From: Euphorbia lathyris
Taxonomy: Eukaryota > Streptophyta > Magnoliopsida > Malpighiales > Euphorbiaceae
DNA: 64,000 nucleotides
NCBI RefSeq assembly: GCF_963576675.1
Contig: NC_088910.1
Location: forward strand, 108,528,807 to 108,592,806
Direction of reading: 5' to 3'
The notes below the pieces were generated by a model. The model searched no databases. It was not told the origin of the DNA and saw only the letters and a list, made by a program, of their open reading frames with translations. Within the stretch, counting starts at the first letter, position 1, and every line of letters starts with the position of its first letter. This document shows positions 34,337 through 45,063 of this stretch, piece by piece. The position numbers and the translations under genes are program-made.

Positions 34337-35104
34337 GATTGATTGGCTTTCTTCTCAAGGATTTAATAACAATTTCAGAAGTTTTCCTAAGGCGTGGGCA
34401 CGGCTTATACGACTTTGGCTTCTGTTTCTCTATGACAAAAGTGGCGTGGGATTGACGTGGGCACGGCTTAACAAATTTTGGCTTCTGTTTCTCCATAACA
34501 AAAATGGAGGGATAGACGTGGGCACGGCTTAACAGATTTTGGATTCTGGGCACAATTTGGATTGACGGGAATGCAAGGCTTAGTTGGCCCACTTTGTGCT
34601 TTATTATTGTTTTAGGTTTTTGTTTACCTCCCCTATTTTAGTTAAACTTCCATTTTTGCCCTTGGTTTAATGTTTAGTGTTATTGGGCTTGTAAGGACAT
34701 ATTAAGTCCGATTTAATTTACTAGCTTAGGTATTTATAACTTTCTCTTTTATTCTAACCGGCAGACATCGATTATCATTGAAATTAAAGTTCGGAATTTC
34801 TTCTCTTGAGATTCAAGCGAGGGTTTCTCTTGTGTTCTTTGGAGCACTACAACTGAACAATTTGGAATCGAATCATTGTTAGTTAGACTAGGGATTGGGT
34901 CTTTGCAACTTCATTTTGCAGGGGTTTTCTTCTGTCTCAATTTATCATTCGGGTTTTATTCTTGGTTGTTGGAGATTGGAATTGGGTCTTTGCAACTCCG
35001 TTTTACAAAAGTTCTTTTCTATCCAACCCTGATTCGTTAGCTTTCTTAGGGATCAAATCTAGTTGTTGGGTTTTCGAGGCACCGTTCCTCGTGGGTTCGC
35101 ATCA
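34337..35104 (+). repeat. Probable 3' LTR of the split gypsy element
   Basis: Follows the pol stop directly. It holds a tandem repeat of about 62 bp (GTGGGCACGGCTTA at 34394, 34459 and 34519), a TATA-like GTATTTATAAC near 34731, an internal near-duplicate of GGGTCTTTGCAACT (34899 and 34985), and ends GGTTCGCATCA at 35104. The start is not defined because the partner LTR is outside the window. Confidence 0.55.
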
Positions 35105-37562
35105 CACGTGTATGGGTCAGAATCAAAAGATGGCTCATTACATCCTGACCAACTTCATCTTCCCTAAAATCAACTCTACCTCATCAGCCTCCAATTTCGA
35201 GCAAAACTTCATCTGACACATGCTTACCTACAAACCACTCAATATGCCCGTATTTCTTGTCGGTGCATTCCAACGGAGCACAGGGAAACTCAGGATGGGC
35301 TCCCTTATCACGAAAATTCTTCAGGACCACCAGGTGAGCACTGTCGGGAAAATAGAAATTTGGGGTACAGAAATTACAGCGGCTTTGCTGTTTGGGTTAG
35401 CATTCAACCAACCCATCAAATCCAAGAAAGGGAAAGGCGCAGAAGAAAATGAAGAAGGGGTTGATGCTGCCAAGAAAGGAAAGACAGTGGTGGTAAGCAA
35501 GGAACCTGCTGATCGCACTAGGCAGGATAAAAAGAGGAAAGCTGACCAAACCTCTTCCAAAGATATTAACTCAGCTCCAAAGAAAATACGGTTTGTATCA
35601 CGTGGAAAGAAAGTTGATACTGAGCAAGGTCAGGAGGAACCTAAGTCAGTAGAGAAACAAAACAGGGATGTTGAGCCTGAGGAAGAAAGTGAGGAAACCC
35701 CCGAGCAACCCTTGCAGAAGAAGAAGAAAACTTCTGGGTTAAAACCAATTGATGCACCTCCTCTTGATTGTTTGGTCTCTGAAGACTCACACTTCGTGAG
35801 AAGTCAAGAAATTGATCTTGAGAAAACTCCTACTGACCAAAAGGAAGAACTGGGTAATGATGGAGGACAGTTTGATGTTGAAAGGACAGATGATGCTGAG
35901 CCAAGTAAGGATGTTGCTGCTGAGCAAAATCAAACAATTGATGCTGAGCAGACTGAGACTCAAACTGAGCAGCTTGTGCAGGACAAGGTTGTGGAAGGTC
36001 TCAATGCTGACCTTGGACTGAATTCCTCTTCTGAGTCTCTTGACTCCATTCCTGCTGATCCCTCTCCTCCAACTCATAAGAACAGCAGAGGCAAATGACT
36101 TAACCAAAAGGCTCACAAGTCTCCTGTCATTGACATTCTGGATGATTCTCCACTAAGAGAACCGATTACTGCCCTCACAAAACTCCAGTTTCAATCCTTC
36201 TCTGAACCAACTCCAGATCAACTTAAGGAAAAGCAAGCCTCTGTTTCTCAAGCTAAGGAACAAGCTGACCCCAAAGCTCCACAAGGTTATGCCGAGCAAG
36301 TGCTCGAAGTTCCTACTACTCAAGACAACGAGTTAGCAAAGGAAAATCCTGCTAAGGTCAGCTCTGAACTCCCTCAACCTTCTGAAACTACTCAGCTTCA
36401 GACTAGCTCTGAACAGGTCAATATCTCTGTCGATCCACCTCTTCCTACTCCTTTATCGCAGAATGATAACCAGTCAGTTCCTGCTGGTGATCTGAATAAA
36501 AGCCGAGCTGCTGATCAAGCTGGCACCTCTAAGTCTGTACAGCACCAAACACCTCTTCCATCCGGTGCTATTCCAATTCCGGCCTCTGAACCACAACATG
36601 ATGAATCTTATGCTTACATGCATGCTACTGAGTCTGGACGAAGAATCATTGACTCAGCTCAAGCATTACTTTAGGAAATTCATCACTCTAATGCCGATGC
36701 TGCTGGGTCTATCAATGTTGAGCCAACTCAACTCTCTTCCCTCAGCTCCTAACTGAAATCAAAGGTCTCAAGGACTTGCTGAGTGTCATGACATCTTTTC
36801 AATCTCAACAACCCAAGCAAGAATCTATCGTGAAGCTGGCTGAACTCCAGCTGACAATGGTCTATCATATGAATGCTATCCAGGGCCAACTCAACACCTT
36901 GTCAGCTGCGAACTCAATCTATGCAACCTCTGCTGAGGTTAATCAGCTTTTCACCCAGCTAAATTCTGAGCTGACCGGGACTCATGAATTAGTCTCCCCC
37001 TCCTCCCAGTGTTCCATTGAGCAAATCAGCGAAGTTGTTCGCCTACTCAACTTGAGTAAAGAAGAAATGGATACTGACCAAGTAAAAACAAATGAGATTC
37101 TGCAGTATTCTCAAGCCACACTTAAACATGTCCGGCATACAAACGCTCAACGTCAGTTCTACGATTCTGCGTTGCTCAAAATGTACCATCAATCATATGC
37201 CAAGCTGTCAGAATCCATAACTTGGATCGGGAAATCCCAGGAGTATCTCTTGAGCATGCTGAGTGCTAACATTAGGATCCCTGCTGCCACTCTAGACGAT
37301 GGCATGGCTGTCTTCGACGGTCTTTGGGAGAGTACGAGTCAACTCCAAGCCTACTCAGCCAAACTAGCTCGTGATGTTCTTCGCGAGACATTTATTCCTC
37401 CCTCTTTCTGATGATGGAAAAACGAGGGAGAAAGAAAAGCAAGTTGCTGGAACTCAACAGAAAATGGGGGAGGCATCTGGTTCCGCAACTCAGAGTCAGC
37501 AACAAAGAAACGCCAAAGGAAAAGGGCTAGCTAACCAAGCTCAAGTCAACAGGAAGAAATAG
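35105..37562 (+). pseudogene. env-like ORF of a SIRE-type Ty1/copia element (broken)
   Basis: A reading frame runs with stops at about 35215, 36098 and 36674, then one frameshift near 36740 and another near 37400. Early residues (AHYILTNFIFPK, LTYKPLNMPVFLVGAF, MGSLITKILQDHQV) resemble the plant retrotransposon env-like or putative plant transposon domain. Then come K/E-rich and Q-rich low-complexity regions and a likely coiled-coil stretch (36776-37400). No signal peptide or transmembrane segment is clear. Position before a G-rich PPT and an LTR supports the env-like slot of SIRE or Maximus elements. The 5' part is cut off at 35105, where the gypsy LTR ends. Confidence 0.65.
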
Positions 37563-38136
37563 ATTGGCTAGCCTTAGTTTTTAACTTGTAATTTTTATCT
37601 GGCGTATTCTATTTTGTTAATGCTGACCATCTATATATATTTATGCATCTTCAAAATTGACAAATCTTATGTGATGCTTACTTACTTATTGTGCTTTGTG
37701 CTGATCTGTCTTAAATGAACAAACAAACAAATCTAAAAGGACTATACTCAGTACACATTAGCTCTGATACATCCTTTCATAGCTCTGATACATCCTTTCA
37801 TAGCTCTGATACATCCTTTCATAACTCTGATACCTAAACTGACTATGTATCAAACTGAGCAAACACATGTGTCAAGTATTGAACTCTTCTGAAAGCTGAC
37901 CTAGGCTCATCTGAATTAGATCTTGGAAGGTCTAGAATTGAACTAAGTTAGTATAGGCATGTCTTAATTTTACTCGATTAAATCTTAGTAGGTTTAGAGT
38001 TAATTTAAGTCAATAGATGCAACCCTTACGGGGGGGGGGGGGTAACTTCAGAAGTATAAAAAGAATTTCAATCATAGGAAATCTCAATGCTGAGTTCCAT
38101 AATTAAATATTTTGCCAACATCAAAATGGGGGAGTT
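37563..38136 (+). other. Copia 3' untranslated region with polypurine tract
   Basis: No gene. A 21-bp unit (TAGCTCTGATACATCCTTTCA) is repeated about three times at 37759-37821. A G13 run lies near 38030. AAAATGGGGGAG at about 38123-38134 immediately before the LTR is a typical copia PPT. Confidence 0.65.
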
Positions 38137-39607
38137 TGTTGAAACACCTTTCCACATGACTTTGATTTGACAAAATTATTTAAGTTAATCCATGATTAAG
38201 AGGCAATTAAATTTAAGTGCTTTGATTTAATTGTACTAATATGTTTGTTCAATGTTGAGTATAAGTATAAATGAAAACAGAAATAAAAAGTAAGACAGGA
38301 CGAAGTCAGCATGAGAACACAGCACAAGCTGAGTGGAGTACAACTCAGCAAAATAGAAGAAAAGTCATCTTCAGAACAAACGCTTAAAGATGAAGCTGAC
38401 CAAAGAAGTTGAGTGGAACACAACTCAGAGAAGTCTTCCTCTAACCTTAAAGCTTGTAGACGAAGCTGAGCACAGAAGCTGAGTAAGAATATGACTCAGA
38501 AGCAAAGAACAAAAGCAACGTCAATAAAGTCAAGCTGAGTGTTCGTCAGGACAACACGATTGATCCGTTTGCTAAAAGACAAGATCCGACATCTGTCTGC
38601 ACCAATAACAGAAGCCTTGGAATTACGCACAGAGTCAATTTCGAGATGCATGGGTCAACTATCCATTAGCTAAAAGACGAACTGGCACTAGAAGACGCAC
38701 CTGCAGGAAGAAGACAAGCCTGACGCCTGCGAATTTCAAACGACAGGATTGGCCTGCAAATCTGAAGCTGACCAGAACAATGATGCAAGAAAGAGCCGTT
38801 TGTATTCAACGAATAGATCCAGATTCAAATCATTAGAGCTTCAGACTTCAACTATAAAAAGGACAAGTTCATTCTTGGATCCCAAGCCGATTGCCGAAAA
38901 AAAAAGAGAAAAAGAGCATACATACAAACCACATTCAAACAAGAAAAAGATCTTACACCAAATTTCCATTTCTGTGTAAAAGCTAGATTGATTTTGTAAT
39001 CATCTAAAGTGTTCTTCATCTAGAAAAGAACAAGTTTGTATCAATTGTAAAATTGAGAGAGTGGTGCTGAGTACTCGGTTTTAGTACTCAGCGGTAGAGA
39101 AATCTAGGTGTTCGGTTATAGCACTTAGTAGGAGTTGAGTAGACGAATAGAGGAAGGTACTCTTGCATATTCAACTGCCTTGTAAACGGTTTGTGCTCTA
39201 CCTTTAAAAAGCTCAGTATTGGATTAAAAAAGCCCGGAGGGACTCTGGGGACTAGACGTAGGCGGAGAGGCCGAACCAGGATAAGTCGTGCTGAGTAATT
39301 TCTAACTCTCTCTCAATATATCTATATATGTGTTGCTTGATTAAATTGCTCAGGATATAAATTGTAAAAGCTGACACTGAGTAATCTTGGTGTTGAGTTG
39401 GAAGCTGACCTCAAGGGTTAATTCCCAACTCACAAGTAAAACAGTTCTAGTCAGCATCTAACTAAAGCTGTCTTACATCTCTCGGCCGTGCTGACCTAAA
39501 CTAAGTTAAGTAACTTAAAGAATTGATTAAGTCAGCATAATTAAGTGAAAAAAGCTACATTAGTTCCTAACTCCCCCCCCTTTGGAACTAATCACACGGG
39601 ACGAACA
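38137..39607 (+). repeat. 3' LTR of the SIRE-like copia element
   Basis: Begins TGTTGAAACACC right after the PPT and ends GGGACGAACA. A TATA-like ACTATAAAAAGG lies near 38851. Inverted repeats built on CTGAGT and ACTCAG recur (about 38329, 38408, 38478), the strongest being GCTGAGTACT with AGTACTCAGC at 39065-39092. The end coordinate is set by the CA terminus and by the start of the 16-bp array. Confidence 0.7.
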
Positions 39608-40870
39608 AAATATTACTGAACTGAAATATCATTAAACTGAAACATTACTAAATTGAAACATCACTAAACCGAAAAATTACTAAACTGAAACATCACTGAA
39701 GTGAAACATCGCTGAACTGAAACATTACTAAATTGAAACATTAATAAATTGAAACATTATTGAACTTAAACAGTACTAAACTCAAACATCACTGAACTCA
39801 AACATCACTGAACTCAAACATTACTAAACTCAAACATCACTGAACTCAAACATTACTAAATTGAAACATTACTAAACTGAAACATTACTGAACTAAAACA
39901 TCACTAAACTGAAATATTACTAAAGTAAAACATTACTAAATTGAAACATTACTGAACTGACACATCATTAAACTGAAACATCACTAAACTGAAACATTAA
40001 TAAATTGAAACATAGCTGAACTGAAATATCACTGAACTGAAATATTACAAAACTGAAACATCATTGAACTGAAATATCACTGAACTGAAACATCACCGAA
40101 CTGAAACATCACTAAACCGAAACATTACTAAACTAAAACATCACTAAACTGAAATATTACTAAACTAGAACATCACTGAACTAAAACATTACTAAACAGA
40201 AACATCACTGAACTGAAATATCACTGAACTGAAACATTACTACACTGAAATATTAATAAACTGAAATATTACTGAATTGAAATATTATTAAACTGAAACA
40301 TCACTAAACTCAAACATCACTGAACTCAAATATTACTAAATTGAAACATTACTAAATTGAAACATCACTAAACTAAAACATTACTAAACTGAAACATTAT
40401 TGACCTGAAACATTACTAAACTAAAACATCACTGAATTGAAATATTTTTAAACTGAAATATTACTAAATTGAAACATTACTAAAACATCATTGAACTGAA
40501 ACTTTACTAAACTGAAACATCACTGAACTGAAACATTGCTAAACTGAAACATTACTGAACTGAAATATTACTGAACTGAAACATTACTAAACTGAAGCAT
40601 TACTGAACTGAAGTATTATTGAACTGAAACATCACTGAACTGAGATATCACTCAACTGAAATATTACTGAACTAAAACATCACTGAACTAAAACATTACT
40701 GACTTAAAACATCACTGAACTTAAATATTACTAAACTGAAACATCACTAAACTGAAACAACATCACTGAACTGAAACGTTATTAAACCAAAACATTACTA
40801 AACTGAAACATCACTGAGCTGAAACAATACTAAACAGAAACACTGCTAAACAGAAACATTACTAAACTGA
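39608..40870. repeat. 16-bp minisatellite, about 79 degenerate copies
   Basis: The unit is close to AAACTGAAACATTACT, with alternation of ATTACT and ATCACT and of AAACTG and GAACTG. It begins at the copia LTR end and runs into an L1 fragment. No open frame is meaningful. Confidence 0.92.
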
Positions 40871-41138
40871 AAGGGCATACCCAAATATTTACCAAGATTG
40901 GTAGTTCTCCTAAAGCCCAACTCCGAACAAAGGTGATTTTGAAGCTTGTTAGAAGTATTAGTAGAAAAGGAAACATGAGATTTAGATAAACTGACCTTTT
41001 GCCCCGAACTATTAAAAAAATAATACAAAACATGCTTCAAAACATGCGCCTAAGTTAAAGACGCTTCACATATAGGATAATATCATCCATAAAAAAAATA
41101 TAGGACAACCTTGTCCCATTTCTAGAAACTTTGATAGG
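40863..41138 (-). pseudogene. L1-type LINE reverse transcriptase fragment
   Basis: The minus strand gives pieces of the plant L1 RT thumb region: NSSGQKVSLSKSHVSFS then CSELGFRRTTNLGKYLGMP. Upstream is the degraded catalytic-site neighbourhood (GQGCP, YYP, CEASLTQAHVLKHVL) with stops. It is truncated at both ends, by the 16-bp array and by an Athila-like LTR fragment. Confidence 0.82.
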
Positions 41139-41650
41139 TGTTAAGCCCAAAATATATCTAAAATATCATTAATATTTTTATTATAAAATCGTGTTGTTTA
41201 TATATATTTAGAGTACTTTTACGTCTGAATATGTTTATTTCATGCAAGGTACCTAAATATTTGGTAAAATCCAAATAGGAACGAAAACAGGTCAAAAACG
41301 AAAGAAAACCCCTAAGTTACGAGCCAAAAGAAGAGGAAAATCAGCGCAACAACACGAAGGACGGGAACGAAGCCGGACCCGGGAAATAAATCTCGTGTCG
41401 CGACCGAGATTCCCTAATCTCGTTCGCGACATGCCTTTTCCTGGCGTTTTTCCCTTGCGTTCCGAAGACCAAAAATCTGCTCCCTAATCTCAGCAGGGAT
41501 TCCACAATCTCGGTAGCATCAGCAGGTCTTCCAGCATAACTTTCACATGTTTTAGTTCAAAGAATCGCGTCTGTTCGGGTGGATCGAAACGTCTCTTCGC
41601 AACGGATACGACCCTTAAACACGACTCTTCAACATCTATAAATAAAGAAT
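41139..41650 (+). repeat. Fragment of an Athila-like LTR (opposite orientation)
   Basis: Starts TGTTAAGCCCAAAATATATC, matching the minus-strand start of the Athila LTR at 32926. It goes on with the same blocks: GTACCTAAATATTTGGTAAA-like text, motif A (TGTCGCGACCG with CGTTCGCGACA, about 41396-41436), and CATCTATAAATAAAG near 41630. Similarity then stops, so the fragment is truncated at its 3' side. It is more diverged than the two intact LTRs. Confidence 0.78.
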
Positions 41651-42267
41651 TAGAATATATGAATTATAGAGATTTTAAGTTTAATTATTGTTTATAAATA
41701 AATGAATGCTTAAAGAAATAAAAAAATTTAAGGATTTATAAATGGATCTTGGAATCATAAGGATTTATAAATTGAGCTTACAATCCTAGAAATTTATAAA
41801 TTGAGCTTACAATTCTAAGGTAATAAATAGGGAGACAACACCATTAATTAGAACATCATTAATGTTATATTTGGTTATGATAAATAATGTTGTACATTCG
41901 CAATGACAAGGTTTTAGTGTTTCCAATGAATAATCATTTATTAAGATTTAATGCATATAACATTGATTACACGGATACAAAATTACTTAAAAGAAGACGT
42001 CTTCTTATGTAAAATAAAAACATCCGGGAAAAAAATAATTTCTTGGAAGTTGGTTATATCTTGAGGAAAGAGAAAACGTTTTTCAAAGCACAATATTCCA
42101 AGTTACAACTGACATGTCATCAGGTAAAACCTATTTTAATATTAAATCACAACTTAAATTATGGACCATTAGATCTTGATCCAATGGATATTAATCACTC
42201 ACCACCTATGGAGATAATTTAGTGCTCACCATTGAAAACAACCCCATATATATATATATATATATAT

Positions 42268-42313
<46 letters not shown>

Positions 42314-42353
42314 GTTAGATTTAATACGAATATTGACATTTCTATTATTGTAG
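41651..42353. other. AT-rich stretch without genes, with (AT)n
   Basis: A short internal repeat (GGATTTATAAATTGAGCTTACAA-like, twice, about 41758-41815) and an (AT)n microsatellite at about 42247-42312. No gene is seen. The (AT)n run lies just upstream of the first recognisable RPA-like exon and may mark its 5' truncation. Confidence 0.6.
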
Positions 42354-43529
42354 ATGAAGTTACCTTAAACAGTTCGCCCGCCACCAGATGCTACATAAAT
42401 CCAGAAATCCCAGAAATCATTTCATTTTTGGAAAAGTAACTTTTGTTTATCTACTTATAATTACAATACACACACACAAAATATAAATATAATATTTTAG
42501 TTGCTAATATTTATTACACCCATTTTAGTGTTGAAAAACCTTACCCTTTGCTGGAAAAAAGCACGTTGAACTTCCCAAAAGTCATGACTATAGAGGAAGA
42601 GAAAGAAGCAAATCGAAAGACAATTGCTGAGTTACTGCAAATAGATATTCACACCGACAAGGTTTTGTTTAAGATTATATTTGATCAGTTTATATATATG
42701 AGTTTAAGCATAAAAATTAACACTACCAATCTCAATTTCATTTTTCTTAGGAAATCAAATTCACATGCAAGGCAAAAATCAAAGAAATTGACCCCATTGA
42801 TGGTTGGTGGTACCGAGCATGTCCTACATGTAAAAGTGGTATTCAAAACTTTAACGATAAATTGTGGTGTAAAAATTGCAGATTCATTGATGATTTACTA
42901 CTGCCATGGTAAAATTTTGAATTCTTTATACTATTCATACATATTTAAATTATTTCCTACTAAAATTATTGTTGCTTATTCTATAACAAATATTACAGGT
43001 ATAGAGTGAAATTGGTTGTTGAAGATGCTACAGGTACAAGTACATTTGTAGTTTTTGGGCATATGGCAGCAAATTTAATTGGCATTCCTGCAACTACTCT
43101 TGCAAATAGTTTTAAAGAAAGATATGAGGTTCCACCTGTAATGACAAAGATTTACGGTGTCAAAACTGTATTTCAGATTCAAGTCAGTCATTTAGTTGAT
43201 GATCCATTCAACATATCATTTAAAGTAATTTATATTTTTAAGGACACTCTGGTAACACCTAAAAAAGAAGTTCCAAGTCCAAATTCAACACCTTCTACTC
43301 ATTTGAAGTCACCCATATCTCGATGTTCTTTGTCTCTAGTAGCAAAACGAAAGTTACCAATTGTTGAAAACCAACCAGATGTTCATCAATCATCAACAGA
43401 GGTTCAAAACAAAAGAAAGCGTAATGAGTAAGTACATAAGTAATAGTTAATTTTGTTTTGTGAATCACACTTTTGATATTAATAAGCTTTTTCAGGGTGG
43501 CCTCAACTTCATCAAAAAAAAAGAAGTAA
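42354..43529 (+). CDS. RPA70-like (replication factor A C-terminal domain) gene, 5' partial, five exons
   Basis: Exons inferred from GT/AG sites and continuous coding: 42354-42435, 42529-42661, 42751-42908, 42999-43427, 43496-43529. The protein has an alpha-helical start (ATRCYINPEIPEI), then an OB-fold entry with ACPTCKSG and LWCKNC forming a C4 zinc ribbon. Next come YRVKLVVEDATGTSTFVVF and a basic tail ending KKKK. This is the C-terminal DNA-binding domain of replication protein A large subunits. All four introns have intact junctions and the frame has no stop. The N-terminal OB domains are missing. A Helitron replicase fragment follows 260 bp downstream, and plant Helitrons often carry RPA-like genes, so I infer a Helitron origin. 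Confidence 0.78.
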
Positions 43530-43789
43530 ACAATAGATCAAAAACGATTATTGCGGTTAGTTTTTTTTAAATATCTTTTCCAAATACATTCTTGGTTTAT
43601 TTTCATCATGACTATTTAATTTTTTTTACAGGGCAATTGAAGTTGCAGCCACTTCTCAACTATCTTTCCTAATTGTTTCTTTACGATTATTTATGAATTG
43701 TACCTGAATTTATTTATTAAAAGATGTTTAGTCAGATTACCTCCTTTTTCAAATCCTTTAGCTTATCTTGAACTCTTTCAAACAATGAA

Positions 43790-44090
43790 GTTAATGCAAT
43801 GTATAATAAATTCATGGATAATATACGGCTTCGCAGTTCAGTATTTTCAGTCACTTCTATAAGTCCCAAAATAGATAATAATATAGATAAAACATCAGAT
43901 CCATATGTTTTTAGACTTTACAGACAAAATCACAATCTAATTGGTTATTTATTACCTTCAGATCATCAAACATCTGGATTTCTCCAGTACATCTTTACGA
44001 TACAGTTACTGAAATTACAACAAAACTTCTAATTTCAACTCATAATCAAACGACAATTTTATTGCTAAACATATTACCTTCTCTTAGGTA
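43790..44090 (+). pseudogene. Helitron replicase N-terminal fragment
   Basis: A 77-aa frame contains KFMDNIRLRSSVFSVTS, SPKIDNNID, PYVFRLYRQNHNLIGYLLPS and then, after a frameshift near 43990, YDTVTEITTKL. This is the stretch that precedes the Helitron_like_N domain in plant Helitron Rep/Hel proteins. Only about 100 residues remain; the HUH nuclease and helicase domains are absent. It lies on the same strand as the RPA-like gene upstream. Confidence 0.75.
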
Positions 44091-44219
44091 ATGAGGACCT
44101 AGGACGATCTCGGGAAGAAAAAAGGCAAATAATATGAGGAGGATGACAAGCAGTAGTATCTCTGTGATGATGAGGTAAGGGATTTCGTCCATGGATTCAC
44201 GCTCTTCCGGATTTGCCAT
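44046..44219 (-). CDS. Possible small single-pass membrane protein, or captured exon (57 aa)
   Basis: ATG at 44219. Residues 1-15 are acidic (NPEERESMDEIP), then a strong hydrophobic segment of about 22 residues (ITEILLLVILLILFAFFLP) and a short tail. A splice donor AAGGTAAT at about 44078 could end the exon after residue 47, which would avoid the overlap with the Helitron fragment. A minus-strand TATA-like ACTTATATAGA lies near 44291-44301, about 75 bp upstream of the ATG. I do not recognise the family. It could be a host gene 5' end caught by the Helitron, or chance. Confidence 0.35.
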   Translation of the reverse strand: MANPEERESMDEIPYLIITEILLLVILLILFAFFLPEIVLGPHYLREGNMFSNKIVV

Positions 44220-45057
44220 TTTTTTGTGTGGATGAAGAGAGACGGAAAGATAATGGATATGCAGTTGGTTTAGCAGCGGCGTGGAGTTAGATCTATATAA
44301 GTGACATTATATAGTGTGCAATTTTTAGGGTTAAATATGGACCATCTTTTTATACGACGTCGTTTTTTATACGTACGTATATTATGACAAAATTATGACG
44401 GTATGCTAACGTTATAATGACGTATTTGATACAAAAAAAATAATTATACACTTTAAATATATTATAAATATTTATAAAAATATATTCTTTATTATATTAG
44501 GTAATATTCATAAAAAATATATTAAAAATTTATTTACTTTTTCCTACTATATTATTTAATTTTTTTTTTTCCGAAACAAAGCGAGGGTATCTTTTAGTTT
44601 GTGTTTAAAAAAAACAAAACAAAAATAGATAAGTAGAATAATAAGATTCCTTCAATTGACAAAAACATAAATTAGAAATCAGATGTATTATCAAAAGTTT
44701 AGATTCCGTATTTAAGACATAACACTAATATTATTTTTAGACCTTAGGTATAAGTTCAGTTTAACTTTATTTTTAGTCAAGAATTCAATGTATATTGTAT
44801 TACAATGAGATTGTGTTATACATGCTTGAAATCTAAAAGGTGATATGATTGAAATAATAATAAGAAATATTTTTGGATCTTACTTATTGCGAGAGATAAT
44901 AATAAAGTTATTATTAGATATTCTTATATTCAATTTAACCTTTTGATTTAATTGATTCCAACTTCATTTGAAGTGGTATGTTTTAACCCAAATAACTTAA
45001 GGGAGCATTTGGTTCAGGGTCTTTAGAAATGAAAATGGGAGTGTTTCATTTCATTTG
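44220..45057. other. AT-rich spacer
   Basis: No coding sequence supported. A palindromic patch ACGTACGT lies near 44371. From 44999 the text GGGAGCATTTGGTTCAGGG looks like the end of another TIR element, but I cannot pair it. Confidence 0.4.
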
Positions 45058-45063
45058 TACATG

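Noticed and set aside
35105..37562. Host coiled-coil protein gene
   Set aside because: The PPT and LTR directly downstream, the env-like N-terminal block and several stops in one frame fit a retrotransposon ORF better.
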